Shown here: piece after piece, positions 43,071 to 55,414 of the stretch
Position numbering within the stretch: position 1 is the stretch's first letter
Layout of the letters: every line of letters begins with the position of its first letter
From: Trichosphaerium sp. ATCC 40318
Lineage: Eukaryota > Discosea > Flabellinia > Trichosidae
Direction: 5' to 3'
Length of the DNA stretch: 64,000 bases
NCBI GenBank assembly: GCA_038496445.1
Contig: JALMLS010000548.1
Coordinates: 124,001 to 188,000 of the forward strand
Program-made: the position numbers and the translations under genes
The notes under the pieces: generated by a model
What the model saw: only the letters and a program-made list of their open reading frames with translations
What the model was told of the DNA's origin: nothing
Databases searched by the model: none

Positions 43071-46000
43071 TTATTCGGAACATATTGGGCGGGTTTGTGT
43101 GCGTTGGTAAACGGGAACTAAATCAATTGGTGCTTTGATAGTGACCCACTTGGTTTGTTGAATGATTAACTCTTTGCTATCTTTAGGATTGTTCAAGTCC
43201 TTCCATATTCCTTCAGGAAAGTATACTTGACGCTCAGTTTTACCTGAAGACATTACAGGTGCCACTAGAATATCATCACCTAGCATATATTGATCTCCTA
43301 CGGACTGAGCAACAGTATCTGCTGGACAAAACCATGCCATAGGCCTAGAAAAAAATATTACTTTCGTGTTCGTTGAAGAACAAATGTGTCTACCTCACAA
43401 CTGGTAGTCCAGTTGTAGCTACTCCTTGAACTTGTTCAATGAGATAGTTTATATGCTTAGTGCGTAACTTCAAGGTATTTCGGCAAATAGTAACCTAACA
43501 GTGTGGCAACCAAATTAATAACAATGAATAAAATTGGGATATTTTGATTGTTTACTGTTTCTTCATCGTAATCCCATGGGACTAAAGAAAATTGTACTGC
43601 AGGTAAGAATATATTGGCTTGTATCCATCTAATGAATAATTCTTTATCGGGCATTCTAAGATATGGAGTAAGACAGTATTCTGAGGGAAAACACTACATG
43701 TGCAAATACAAATATTCTGCTAAAAACTAAAAAGTTAACAACTCTTTTGTACCGTCCGGCATATGCATTTCCGCCAATCATGTCAGGTAATATGTATCTA
43801 TAACCAATAATACTCAGGTTCAAAGCTGTTGTAATAACACCTTACAATAACTGAGCATAATTGAACTCTTTTTAAAAAAAAGTCAAGTAGTACTTTGCAA
43901 TCCATTGTTTAACCCCCAAACAGAGAACCTATCCCATTCTCTCAATAAACAAGGAGAACCTTGAGTATCATATCCACAACGTACTTCACCAATATTGAAG
44001 TGACTTGCTATATTTTCAACCCATAGTTTTGCATAATAGTTATGGCATGGTATTGAATTCTACTGCAAAATTAGTACCGTAGTGTTGTACTTTGCTCTCC
44101 AAAATTGATACTACAACACTATAAAGTATTGTATTTAAAATCAATAAATACTGTACTTTAAATAATGGATTGTTTGGAAGGAAGGTAGCCTCTCCAGCAT
44201 CGAATTTGAACCCATCAATATTATATTTGTCTTTAAAATCCTGAAGCCGTTTTACAAACCATGAAACAGCATCAGGGTTAGTCACATCAATACCAACGCC
44301 ATCACCTAATACAAGTTATGGATAAAGACACCAAACTGACAAACACAGCATACTAGCATGTGTATTCAAATAGTACAAACTTTTTTAGGTGAGGACTTTT
44401 TTTGGTTCCTCAAATATGGACTTCTGACGAAATTTGTTGTGTACCTTGCCACCATTTAAAACTAGCAGTTTTCATTGTGTCTTTACTCTTCAACCAATAT
44501 CCGTTATCATTTCCTTCCACAAAGGCCTTTGATGACGATACAGCGAAAGGTGTAACCCAAACTGTAACAGAAAACCCTTGCTGGTGAAGAGTTTCAACCA
44601 TATCTTTTGGGTTTGGAAATTTTTCAAGATTAAACTCAAAGTCTCCATACTCTGTACTCCATTTATCGTCTATTTCCATTATTGGAGTCTAAAAGTATTA
44701 CTTTCGTTACAGCAATGCTTTAGAGAATGAGAACATACCGCAAAAAACATGTCATTATCAATAATCTCTTGAGCATAATCAAGTACATTTTTTTGAGTAA
44801 CACCTATTTTAAAACGTGCCCAGGTGCTCCAAGTGATACCTCTGAAAAGATTCAATGGTGGTGATTCTGTAGGCCTAGGCGAAGAGTCTATAATCCAAGA
44901 TTTTTGAGCTTCAGAAACATTATCATGACAATGAACAGAGTACGATATTATCCTATGCATATTAAGCCAAAAACTTGATCAAGACAATATGTTAGGCTCA
45001 CTCATCATTTTCAGAAATACTATCTAATACTTTTATTGTCAACGCCTTATCACGATCTAATGCTCTTGGATCAACCAGCCTAGGAAGCGTCCCTGACAAA
45101 TTAGCTACAGATTCTTCAAAGGATTCATGGACTTGAGGTTCCAGATGAGCTTCGCTCGGTATTGCATGAGTTGCGTTCATTGAAACATGAAGAGGAAACT
45201 TAGGCGCTACACTTATTGTCACACCTGATAGTATTTTAATTGGTAGTAAACTAATCTTATCCGTACCTTCAGAAGTATACCACACAGGATGTAATGCATC
45301 ACCTAAACCTGTGCTACCATTATCACTTACATTGAATGGTCCGTGATCTGTTGGTGATGTTAGTGTTGTCTATTGTCTAAGCGTACTCAATCTCAGTGAT
45401 TCTATTGTCCATAATTGTCTCACAGTTTCTCCTCCGCCATACCAGTGCGCCTTACCAAGATCAAAACTTTCTTGTGATAGCAACAAATTGCTCTCTATTC
45501 GACTTGACATTGGCTTTCCCCAAACATCATAAAACGCTTTTCCAATACACTCACTAGGAGTCCTGTTCCCGCATGGTTCCCAAATATACTCACCACTATC
45601 CAGTAGTGCTTTATACTTGTAAACACACGCGTTACGAGAACTTTTGGAGAATCTAAAAGACCATACACCAAAATCATCACAAATCATTTCTCTTTCTTTT
45701 TGCCAATCGTTTTCAATACCCATTACGCACACTCTTTGCAAACACGTGTCATTTAAATTGTTCAAGAAGTCGTAAAATATGCGTACATTCTAGCATAGAA
45801 CGGTAGTTTCAATTTCAATGTTGTAAGCGATGAGAGCCGAGTTGAAAGTGAAGAACTTGTCGATTTCCAGCGAAATAAAAAGCCGTTCCTCTCTTTAAAA
45901 AACCAGTTTGTGAATCATACACCTGTATACGCAACTGAAACGCTCGCGTTGACTTTGATTATGATTTGCTGCTTACCTTTTGTTATTTTTACGCTTCTTT

Positions 46001-46211
46001 CTAGCGTTTTAAATACTATACAATCGTTTGTGGCTGTTAGTGCGCCTTTTCCGTTAAAATCAAGGTGAGTACTCCATGCTTGCTTTAATACGCCATCACG
46101 CGTTAATTGATACGTTAGCAATGATCTACTAGGATACCACTGCACCAGGAGCTTATTTTGGGCCCCAATACCAGTTAAAGAAGCCCCATTAGCTCTATTC
46201 ATGAGCAACAA
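43071..46211 (-). CDS. GH31 glycosidase, MYORG (KIAA1161)-like
   Basis: Minus strand, about twelve exons. The N-terminal beta-sandwich includes LLVQWYPSRSLLTYQLTRDG. A galactose-mutarotase-like region carries HWYGGGETVRQLW. The TIM barrel has FRGITWSTWARFKIGVTQKN, PIMEIDDKWSTEYGDFEFNL, and the nucleophile segment IDGFKFDAGEATFLP, where FKFDAGE is diagnostic for the MYORG branch; then ILPDMIGGNAYAGRY and RWIQANIFLPAVQFSLVPWD. The last exon (YMLGDDILVAPVMSSGKTER) is the usual C-terminal GH31 strand set, ending SE with stop at 43071. Human MYORG is an ER alpha-galactosidase. The extreme N-terminus is uncertain: hydrophobic codons (SLVLFCLLLM) precede 46200, so a signal peptide probably starts in an upstream exon. 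Confidence 0.85.
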
Positions 46212-46392
46212 GCAAAACAGTACTAAGCTTGCTTAAGCCGGAAATGACTGGCAGAAAGCTGTCAAAGAAAACAAAACACGTGATACGGATGAGTTTTTGA
46301 ATACCTTCTTAGACATTTCGAATAGAACCAGCATTGCTTAAGGTATGATAACTTTTTAAGTTGTCAGAGTAATATTTGTGCTGACGTAACCA

Positions 46393-48499
46393 ATGTGTAA
46401 CCTCAATCTATGCTTCCTAGTTATATTTTTCACCGCGCTGTATCCTGTTACATCCACAGAATGTAAGCATAACCAATTCCAAATACAATCTGAATTATAG
46501 TACTTTTTATTTTTTGCTTGTTTTTTCAACTTACATAGTCTAGTTCGTATTGAATCAGACCAGTGTGTGGACACTTATGTTGAACGAGTTAACCCGGATA
46601 AGTCTCACGGTAATGACTCGATATTGGTTATAGCCCCTGGCATTATCGAAAGCATTGGTCTCATTAAATTCAACATTTTCGAGGACGAAGGTACTGTCAC
46701 GTGACTATTCGTAATTATAAATCTGAACGATACCAGGAGGGATTGTAAGAAGAAACGATACAATCTTAAATGCTACTCTAGTTTTAACAGTAGAAGAGGG
46801 CAATGGGTATTTAGATATCCACATAACGAATCCAGAATGGTATTACAATTCAACTTTTTCATCTTGGAATGAAGATCAATTTGTGCCTGGGCTAAATCCG
46901 CCGTTTGCAAACAATACGATACAAATGATCGTCACTGGTTATATTAGATACTTCCAGCGAGGGGGCGCAAACGCATATGGATTGTCTATTAATTCACTTG
47001 GAGATGAAGTGTTGTCGATTTCAAGGTAATTAATGTTATTTTGTACATTCGCTAATTTACGGGTCAGCTGCGATAGCCCAACTGCTAGCGATAGGCCTTA
47101 TTTGGTGATAAATATCGTACCACGGCCAACAGATGCACCTATAACTGAAAGTCCTATACCAACTGATGCCCCTACATTTGCAGCAAGCAGTTGTGAACTT
47201 TTTTACGATGATGGTACATTGTTTTTCCTTGTTTTTTACCATTCTTACCCCTATAGCGTTCTTAAATAAGCATACAGAACCACTTGTTATTTACGGTCAC
47301 GTATGCGCTCTTTGTACGTCAGAATTACCAGGAATATTCAAAGATGGACCAGTGACAGTGACAATTGACAAGATACCAGTTTATTCACAAAGAGATGTTC
47401 GAAAAGATACTACATCAGGTAAGTTTTGACTTTTGTGTAACAAACGAGGAACTGAAAGTGATCCCCTTTCAGAAGCCAAAACAATTCTACTAATAACAAG
47501 TGTCACGTGATTTTTTTTGATAATAACAGTATACATACAGCTGGCTTTTGCTTTCTTGTACCTCGTATCAGTACACAAAGGGATACCGTCGATATGGAAT
47601 TCACGTACTTAATCGTCGTAACCCTCTAAAACTGAACAGTTTTTAGTTTGCCTTTGTACAATGTGACTGTAGAGCAGCCAGTAGACTTTGCTGCGCATGT
47701 TTCTCAAACAATTGGTACGTTTATTTAACCTTCGGCTTACCATATTCTAACGTTGTACTTTTTAGGCTGTACTTTAGCTTGCACGAACATTACAAGTATA
47801 GTTATACCAGATGATTTAGAAATCACATCACCTGCTATAGTAGTCAACAATATTATCATTGAGGGCAACTTCACGCTGTCAGAAACAGGTTTGAACTTGT
47901 TTTCTTCTTTTACTAAGTACTGTAGGCGTGGCTTCACTTGTTGCAGGCACAACAATAACTGTAACTGGCTGTACCAAACTTCTTGGAGATATAAACGTTA
48001 ATGTTAGTGCTGTTGAGATTGAGAAAGATAAAGAACTAGAAATACCAGTTATTTTATCAGGATGTCTTGATGTAAAACAAACTTTCAACATCAATCTTAC
48101 ATATCTACACGTACGTAAACCAGTACCTAAACCGTCCTTGAAAAGTGAGATTTATGTTATATTTATAGGATCGAGAGTGTACCATCAAGAATGGACAAGG
48201 AAGAATGTCTAATTTTGGAATAAGTTTGTTTGTATCACGTGATGACAGCAATTGTAATGCTGAAGATGATGAAGCAAGTTTTAGGATTTTGGTATGGTTG
48301 ATACCTTTAGTTGTATGTGTTGCAATAATCATCGTTATTATGATAGTAGTGATAAGCGTTTGCATAATGTACGAAAAACAGAGTTACTATTGTTTTGAAA
48401 AGGTTGAATATATTTTAACAATAGTCTAGGCGCTCAAGGGAAACTAAGTATGACAAAGAAATGGCTAAAGTTACTGAACAAATGCAATCTTACCGCTGA
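46393..48499 (+). CDS. Type I membrane protein with DNRLRE/CBM96-like ectodomain
   Basis: Plus strand, about ten exons. ATG at 46393 starts a signal peptide (MCNLNLCFLVIFFTALYPVT). The first domain (residues about 25-200) has the pattern of DNRLRE modules: ESIGLIKFNIF, NATLVLTVEEGNGYLDIHIT, then TGYIRYFQRGGANAYGLSIN and SDRPYLVINIVPRP. A Pro/Thr linker (TDAPITESPIPTDAPT) leads to beta-rich repeats with NITSIVIPDDLEITSPAIVV and GNFTLSETGTTITVTGCTKL. A membrane helix (LVWLIPLVVCVAIIIVIMIV) and a short charged tail follow. The last splice is ambiguous; one choice ends at TGA 48499. It resembles the gene at 50432-53264 in its second half. Likely cell-surface glycan binding or adhesion (inference). 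Confidence 0.65.
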
Positions 48500-48689
48500 G
48501 ATAAGTTTTTTACCAAAAAGCAGATACAGATACAGTTTCAATTATCTGTTCCCAACTCAACAGCTTGTACAAAAAGAAATACTGTAAACAGGGTTTTTTT
48601 CTCGTTATTACAAGTTCGTTATTCAATTAATAATATCTGTTCCATTGAAAGATTTCCATTAAAAGCTAAAAGAACCAGTCTCAGTACTA

Positions 48690-49623
48690 CAAGCAATGAC
48701 TGAACTCGTACCTCATCATCTTCATCAAAGCTATTTTCGGTGTCTTTGCTTTTTACTCTTCTAGATCTTTCTTCTTCCTCTGCTTTATGTACACTTTCTA
48801 GATTCTCTGTGCGTTCTTTTTCTTCCGCAGCAATCTTATCTTTTTCTTCTTTAATCTATAAAACTCAGTAAATAAAGATGTTGAAGCATGTTTCAATGTA
48901 CTCTTCTTTGTCTTTCTTCTTCTTCAAGTTCCTTTACTTTAGACAGAGGACTATGTTCTTCAATAGGTCCAAAACGCTTCTTAGCAATAACAACATTACA
49001 GTCCGCATTTTCAAGACAATACTTTGTAGTTGAACCAATAAACATTCTTAACACATAGTAAGAAAATAAGAAGAAACTCAACTTCGAACCTAGTCAAACT
49101 CCCAATATCTCTTCTGCCGACAACAAGTGTTGTTATATTCTTCTCTTTAACGGCCTGACAAAGATAGGCATCAGCAGGAAAAAAACAGGTGACTACAAAG
49201 CGAACATGGACACTAGCAACAGACCTCGCAAATACCGTATCCTGCGTGATTATTCCAACCTAAAATAAGTTCTGCATTCACCCCTACTTCCTTTGCCTTG
49301 TCGTAAAAGTACTTTAACGTTTTTTTGGACATCTTGGTCTTTTCTAAAGTTAGACACCTGAGATCAAGTGATGCTGATTAAAAAAACGTACTTCTGAGTC
49401 TTGCTGCTCTGACATGAACTCAACGTTAGATAGGCCTACCATTACTGCATGAACCTCCTCTGCGGCCTTATAGATGTATAGCTTATCATTCTTAATGTCC
49501 ATGAGCGAAACAGCCTTCAAAAAAGTTCGTTAACGATTTTAGCACCGGCTTTTTAACTCTAACCATGTTGAATGCCCATTGAGCATATTCTGATTCGTCT
49601 ACTGCTACAAGCCATCTTGCCAT
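48690..49623 (-). CDS. Universal stress protein (UspA)-like with charged C-terminal tail
   Basis: Minus strand, about seven exons, ATG at 49623. It opens ARWLVAVDESEYAQWAFNM, the first strand and helix of the Usp fold. Then come AVSLMDIKNDKLYIYKA, KKTLKYFYDKAKEVGVNAEL, ITTLVVGRRDIGSLTR and GSTTKYCLENADCNVVIAKK, which follow the G-x2-G-x9-G(S/T) nucleotide-binding pattern of ATP-binding Usp proteins in outline. The C-terminal 70 residues are a long Glu/Lys/Arg-rich helix (KVKELEEEERQRR; EEERSRRVKSKDTE) not usual in the family. The exact stop is unclear because of a possible last intron near 48710. Confidence 0.65.
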
Positions 49624-50431
49624 TTGTGTTTCCTATGTTACTGTGTTTGAAAAATAAATCTTCAACGGATGCTTGGTATCCGTAAGAACAGAGAAAACTA
49701 AGAACGGTATCTTGTTGTTCTAAGTTTGTACCACATTGGATTGTCTATTATATATTGGGCTATCAAGTGTTGGCTCTACCTCTTCGTTTACAACTTGTTC
49801 ATATCATTAGGCTTGTCTAGTGTGGGACCATGGCGGAATCATTGTATTCCTACATTACACACTCGATTTCGTCCTAGAAGGTGGGGCATAGCAGATTACA
49901 CAGCTTTGTACATCCTCAAGAAGTATCAAATACTTGTGGCATGCTATACTTGCGTATTTGTTAGATTCATTGTACGAAAAAAATTCAACGAAAACGCAAC
50001 GTAGCAGTCCTCCGAATCCTACTACCAACGTCGGTTTAGTCACGTGAATATAAAACTACGCTTGTTTCTTCCAACATAAGATATTCAAAAATAATGAACA
50101 CAGAAGGTGAGCTGCTGGTCTCCAATATTGTAAACATAGTCACTCCTAACCACGTGACCAATAAAACAAAGCTAAATAAATGATTTCGCTACTGTGGATC
50201 TTTGTGCAGTGTTTGCTTATGAAAAACTTCAATAAAAACTTCTTACTACAAAACCCTTGTGTTCCCTTCCACAAGGACCAACGCTCTTGATTCTGTATAT
50301 TTATCTTTCAGTGAGGCGTATTAATATTGTTATGTCAGATGATAAGTAAACTGAAGAATACGGCAAAGAAAAGAACTCCGTATTTGTGTACTGTGGCTTA
50401 AGCAGCAGTTATTCTTTTACTACGTCTCCAA
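49624..50431. other. Intergenic region, weak ORFs only
   Basis: Overlapping frames of 62-92 codons on both strands (49726-50004 plus, 50043-49855 minus) do not look convincing. Two CACGTG sites lie close together (about 50041 and 50152). Confidence 0.4.
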
Positions 50432-53264
50432 ATGAAGCGCTATGTGATAACATGTATCGCCATTAGCTTGCTTACAGCTCTCTTGATACCTCACTCACTC
50501 TGTTGCCGTACTATTACGCCGACTAATAGGCTGCAGGACATCGTTGTACAACCAATAGTAACTCTCAATTACCTTCCTAAACTGCTTTAGGAGAGCAACG
50601 AATGCGTGCTTCTCCAAGGGGGCAATTATGAATTAGACCTGGTTGGAGTTAACAATTTGTTAATAACAGGAGTAAACAAAAACGAGGTTCGTGACCGTAA
50701 CTATACTCTCAGTGCTTATACAATCACGTGATCTGTATTAATTTTTCTACCCAGGTTATTTTTAGTCAAATCGCTGTATCCAATAGTCATAATATTACAT
50801 TCCGGTCATTGAGTATTGTTGGTGGTTCTGAACCACTGTTAGACATAAATGGAGGTACGTCTCATATCAATTTTTCGGTTCAAGTAAAAAAAAAGTTTCG
50901 TTCATATTTGAATAGTGTACATTAACGTACAGTCTTAAAACGTATTTTTCGGAATTCTTTGTAAATAAAATGTAATAGATTCTTGGTCTATAAATCATAT
51001 AGATATTGATATAACATACAATGGTGGAGGTAGTGATGAGTACGAATTATTTTCAAAAAAAATCCAAGCTGTGTACTCAACAACTTCTTCGTTAGGATTG
51101 TCGTGATTGATCCAAGTGTTACACGTACGCTCTTGAGCACAAATCTGTGTTTTAATTGAAAACCAACACTTGTCCACTAAATCTTTAAATATTGTTTCGC
51201 CGAAAATACTTTATTGTGGTCTTAGAGTCCATATCTTTTCTTTCACTTAACGCTTTTCTTTGTTATTAACGCTAAAATAGCGAGTGATACACCCACAGCT
51301 ACAAATAGCTACTTGTTTAGGAGACTCCTACTTAAACAAGAAGGATCAAAGACACCGAGAGGAATATCCTTACTAGCTGGTCACACAAGTATAATATCGA
51401 GTACATTCGAAGGAAACTATAAAGGTTAAACTCAAATCAAACTATTTTTTTTCATTGAGTTGACTACTAACCTTTCTGTGTAGAAGTATTCCTCTCAAAA
51501 CAAGCTGCTGATAAAACGTATGTGAATATCGATAGATGTAAGATATTTGGTGATAATGATTCTGATATGAGGGTATTTGAGTACGACTACATATAAAAAA
51601 TGATAGTTAGAATTCTAACTTGTTATCTAGTTGCCATCAGGGAGGCAACTTTTTCATTTCCAATACACTTGTTGTTGGTGCTCCTAAAAGTAATCACAAT
51701 AGACCTAAATTTTACGTTAACTTTTCTTTTAGTTATGCACTCCAATTGCGAAGACGAAGGTGGTAGTTTCAGAATTGTTTCGTCAACATTTGGAATAGGT
51801 ATTGGAAAAAAATGAGATCGAACTTTCTATTTTTATTAATATGCTAAGGTTCCGAGGAAATAGTTGATGGCCCTGACCCTACACAATACGAAAATATCCT
51901 AACTATAGCAGACATTCCAGAACCAGGAGATGCACTTTTTGAAAGCACACTAAAAGTTGCCCAAAGTGTATTCGAAGATGCCATGAACAATGACTACAAA
52001 ATTAAAGCCACAAGTAGTGCTCTACAATTTGCAGGTAAAACAGCTTTCTTTCTGTAGCTTATTAACGCTTTATAGGGACCATTCAATCTAACATACCTCT
52101 ATACGACATAGGTAAGACTAAATACTAATACAATTTGAAAAAGCTAACAGTATACTCTCAGATAACAACCCACGTGCCAGTGGTTTCATAGATATTGGAG
52201 CATACCAAACGGTATTTTTGAATATTATTTCCAATGCCTTATTCATAACATAGCGCTTGCCTCCTACCTCCGCTCCTACTTTAGAACCAACACAGCCGCC
52301 AACCACACTTCCACCTACGACGTTACCTCCTACAACTATAGCACCAACCACAATGCCTCCAACATTGCAACCAATAACTCCTACCAATGCACCTACTCTT
52401 CAACCAACAACACAAGCGCCTACAGAACCTCCGACTGAAGCACACTTCTGTGATGGTTCTCCACCATCACAACAATTTGTTTGCGTTGACGGTATGCGCT
52501 TGTTTTTTAGATTACAATATAACAAATATGGCTTACACTTCAAATAGGCTCTTGGGTTGCAGATAACACTGTAATTATTGATACTGTTACAAATTGGAAT
52601 GGTACTTTTATCATTAACGGAAACTTATCTATTTTGGCCTCAATAAAGATCAAAAACACTACCATTAGGCTAAGAGGTACTGAAACAAGCAATGTTATAT
52701 TTAGTCCTTACATTCACATAAAGGTTGTGCAAATATAACAGGCAAAGTGACAATTGTAACAGATAATGTAACTAACGGAGAGGTATGACCAAGTTTATAT
52801 TTTAATTACTAAAGAATAATATAAGAAACATGACTTTGTGACCTACGATCCTGGGAATCCATGTATAAATGTGAATCCGATTATAGACGTTGAGGATTCG
52901 AATGAGATATGTCGCAGTGTTACTGCAGTCCCAGAAGATAACGGAATAGGTAAACAAACATGTTCTTTTTTCTTTATGATAAAACACGTGCTAGAAGTTT
53001 TCTTTGTTTGCGTAAAACCAATCGCTGTCATATACCTTCTAATTTTGGATTCGTGTAGGAAGTATAACAGTGTTTTTTATTGTTGAAGAAACGTGCAAAA
53101 CTAATGATTCCAGTTTTCCTCTTGGAGGGATTATTGGTATATGTGTTGTTATTTTCTTTGTAATCCTAATTGTAACTATAATTGTACTCTTCTCTTTCGT
53201 ACCAAAACTACGCAATATTGCACGTCCTTTCAATAAGAGGCTAAGAGAAGGCACATTAGAGTAA
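50432..53264 (+). CDS. Type I membrane protein with beta-helix-like repeats and Pro/Thr stalk
   Basis: Plus strand, about twelve exons. ATG at 50432 begins a signal peptide (MKRYVITCIAISLLTALLIP). A short intron removes an in-frame TAG and leads to ECVLLQGGNYELDLVGVNNL, then QIAVSNSHNITFRSLSIVGG and SINHIDIDITYNGGG, strands with the regular N/G turns of right-handed beta-helix proteins. A Pro/Thr stalk with repeats of PTTLPPTT and PTLQPTT spans about 50 residues. A second domain (GSWVADNTVIIDTVTNWNGT; NLSILASIKIKNTTIRL) resembles the second half of the gene at 46393. A membrane helix (GIIGICVVIFFVILIVTIIV) and a 25-residue basic tail end at 53264. The exon set around 51000-51600 is only partly resolved. 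Confidence 0.6.
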
Positions 53265-53592
53265 TAAAACACAACAAAATCACAATGTACAAGAGCTATA
53301 TTTCGAATTTCTTGATTGCGCCACACGTGGCAGTACAGAAAATATGTTGCAGCTTGTACAGAAAAATAGTTCCTTACTATAGATGAAATCTATTTCTGCT
53401 CACACGCTTGCGTACTGGTGAATCAGTCTGAGGATTTTGGATTAAGGCCCTTAAGGCAGAATATTGCTTAAAGTACAGTTTAGTTTTTTTTTGATGTCTA
53501 CGCCTTTACTGAGGAGTTTTTATCGACTAAGCCTTCGTAAAGCGCGAGAATACACCAAACATAAGGCGTTACAAACTAGTACGTTAACCAAG

Positions 53593-55297
53593 ATGGCATT
53601 CTTAGGCAGATATAATTATAAGGTTACTAAACATCGATAGCTGTGCCACTTTATGGCATATCACAGCGATTTGTACAAACTGATCATTGTTTGAAGCATT
53701 TTGATCGTAAACCAACGTTATGTTATACTCTAGGCTCTCAAGGTTCTGCTGTTGACTTCGAGCATCGCGTGAGAGCCGAATTCCGTAAACCTTGCGGCAA
53801 GGTACTACACGGTGATTTCAGCCTGAGCAAAATACAACCATAAGCATTCCCTACGCGTAAAACACCGCCAATATGAATCTTAGACATTATACTACTTATT
53901 CTTGACACTCTTCAGGAAGAAGCACAAGAGCGCCTTGGTGATTGTATATTACTCCTAAAATACTTTTCCGAGGCTCAAGAATCAGTAACTAAAACGGTAA
54001 GAGAATAATTTCAATTTTTATTAAACTCTATTTAGTTCCCTACATACTCTCAAATAGAACCTACAGAGCGTAAAGATGCTCCTTATACACTTGTTCCTCC
54101 TCCAAGTACGACTTTACGGGCGCTACATCAACAGCCACGTGCGCAGAAACTAACTCTTATGTAGCTGAGACAAGAACAAACATACAAGTTGGAGACATTC
54201 TTGTACGCCATCCGCTTCTCAAAGATGAGTACAAGGTACGTTATACAATAATATACTATGACGGTAGTGTCTTATTTATACATAGCGCGCTGTTGTGATG
54301 GTGTATAGTATAAACGAAGATAAAAATCGAATACAAGCTGTCATATTGAACGTTCAGCAACGTGACTCACCTGGAGGTTGGAAAATAAATTACGGTGGTC
54401 CTCATACAACAACAAGAATGATAATACACGATAAAGAGCGTCCTGGAGCTATTAAATTACATGACAACTTATACATGACTGACAAAAGCAATCTGTGAGT
54501 TTAACGGATTTTTTTTTCTTTTGGTTTAACTGACACTCTTCCTTCCTTAAAGAACTCCTGAAGAATACAAGGATGGGTTCGAGGATAGTAGTAACCGTAA
54601 TGAGTATATGGGCATTATAAACTTTCGTATGAACGAGCTCCTTAGCTTGCTTGCTGTTTGTTTTTGTTGGTGTTACTTATTACTGTAATAGGACATTCTG
54701 ATGTTGAATCAGAGTTGCAATCTGGATCCTGGGCACATCTAAGAGCTACAAATAGTGAACATTTGCGCAATGTAATATTTGAACAAAGTACGTTGCCTAA
54801 AAGAAAAACAAAAAACAAACTTCTTGGATGCACGTTTTGAATGTAATGTTATTGATTTAGGTGGAGATGCAACTAAATATAAGAGTATCGTTCATAGTGT
54901 TGGTGGAATCATAAGCACTTGGAGTGCTATCCCAAGAGGTACATCATCCTAGAACATAACACGAATCATGTGAATTACTTGCATCTTTGATCTTTGTTCC
55001 TCTACTGACTTGCTTTGTGACACGTTATGCTGGCTTACATTGATTAATAGGTCTTAACAGAGATGCTGTAATAAATAAAGATGTTTACAAAGATGCTATA
55101 TCGGCTATAAAGCCCCACGTGAGAAAGTTCAGGTACTAGAGACACTATTCAAGATTATTCAAAAAAAAGTTTCGCTAACAAATGTTAGCCTTAAAATCAG
55201 ACGTAATGAAGAAGCTACGAGGCGTTTCGGTATTTTAATAATGAGAGAACCTACAGAATATACCAAGGTAGACCCAAGGAGTCCTTGGCGTACATAG
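53593..55297 (+). CDS. YqgE/AlgH (DUF179) domain protein with N-terminal helical region
   Basis: Plus strand, eight or more exons. The N-terminus (MAFLGRYNYK, VPLYGISQRFVQTDHCLKHF, EEAQERLGDCILLLKYFSEA) is helical and of unknown type. The DUF179 part is recognisable by its ordered blocks: IQVGDILVRHPLLKDEYKRA, VVMVYSINEDKNRIQAVILN, KINYGGPHTTTRMIIHDKER, IKLHDNLYMTDKSNLTPEE and GHSDVESELQSGSWAHLRAT, corresponding to the G-x-L-L-x-x-x-P, V-x-x-GGP, LH and QLE-x-E-x-x-x-SW signatures. The family is common in bacteria and plastid-bearing eukaryotes; its function is poorly known. Two candidate introns of only 18 and 14 nt are needed for frame (53623-53640, 55119-55132). The end at 55297 is tentative. 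Confidence 0.6.
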
Positions 55298-55414
55298 AAA
55301 AGTAGCTAAAATAAATATTGTTCAAAGTTGTACCAAAGCTTGCTTAACTTCATGCTGTTACCTTAATACAGCGCACAAAACGACGCTGACGCAATTATTG
55401 TCGCTGTTTGAGCT

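Noticed and set aside
52118-52387. Minus-strand Gly/Val repeat frame
   Set aside because: Antisense of the Pro/Thr stalk in the surface protein gene at 50432-53264.
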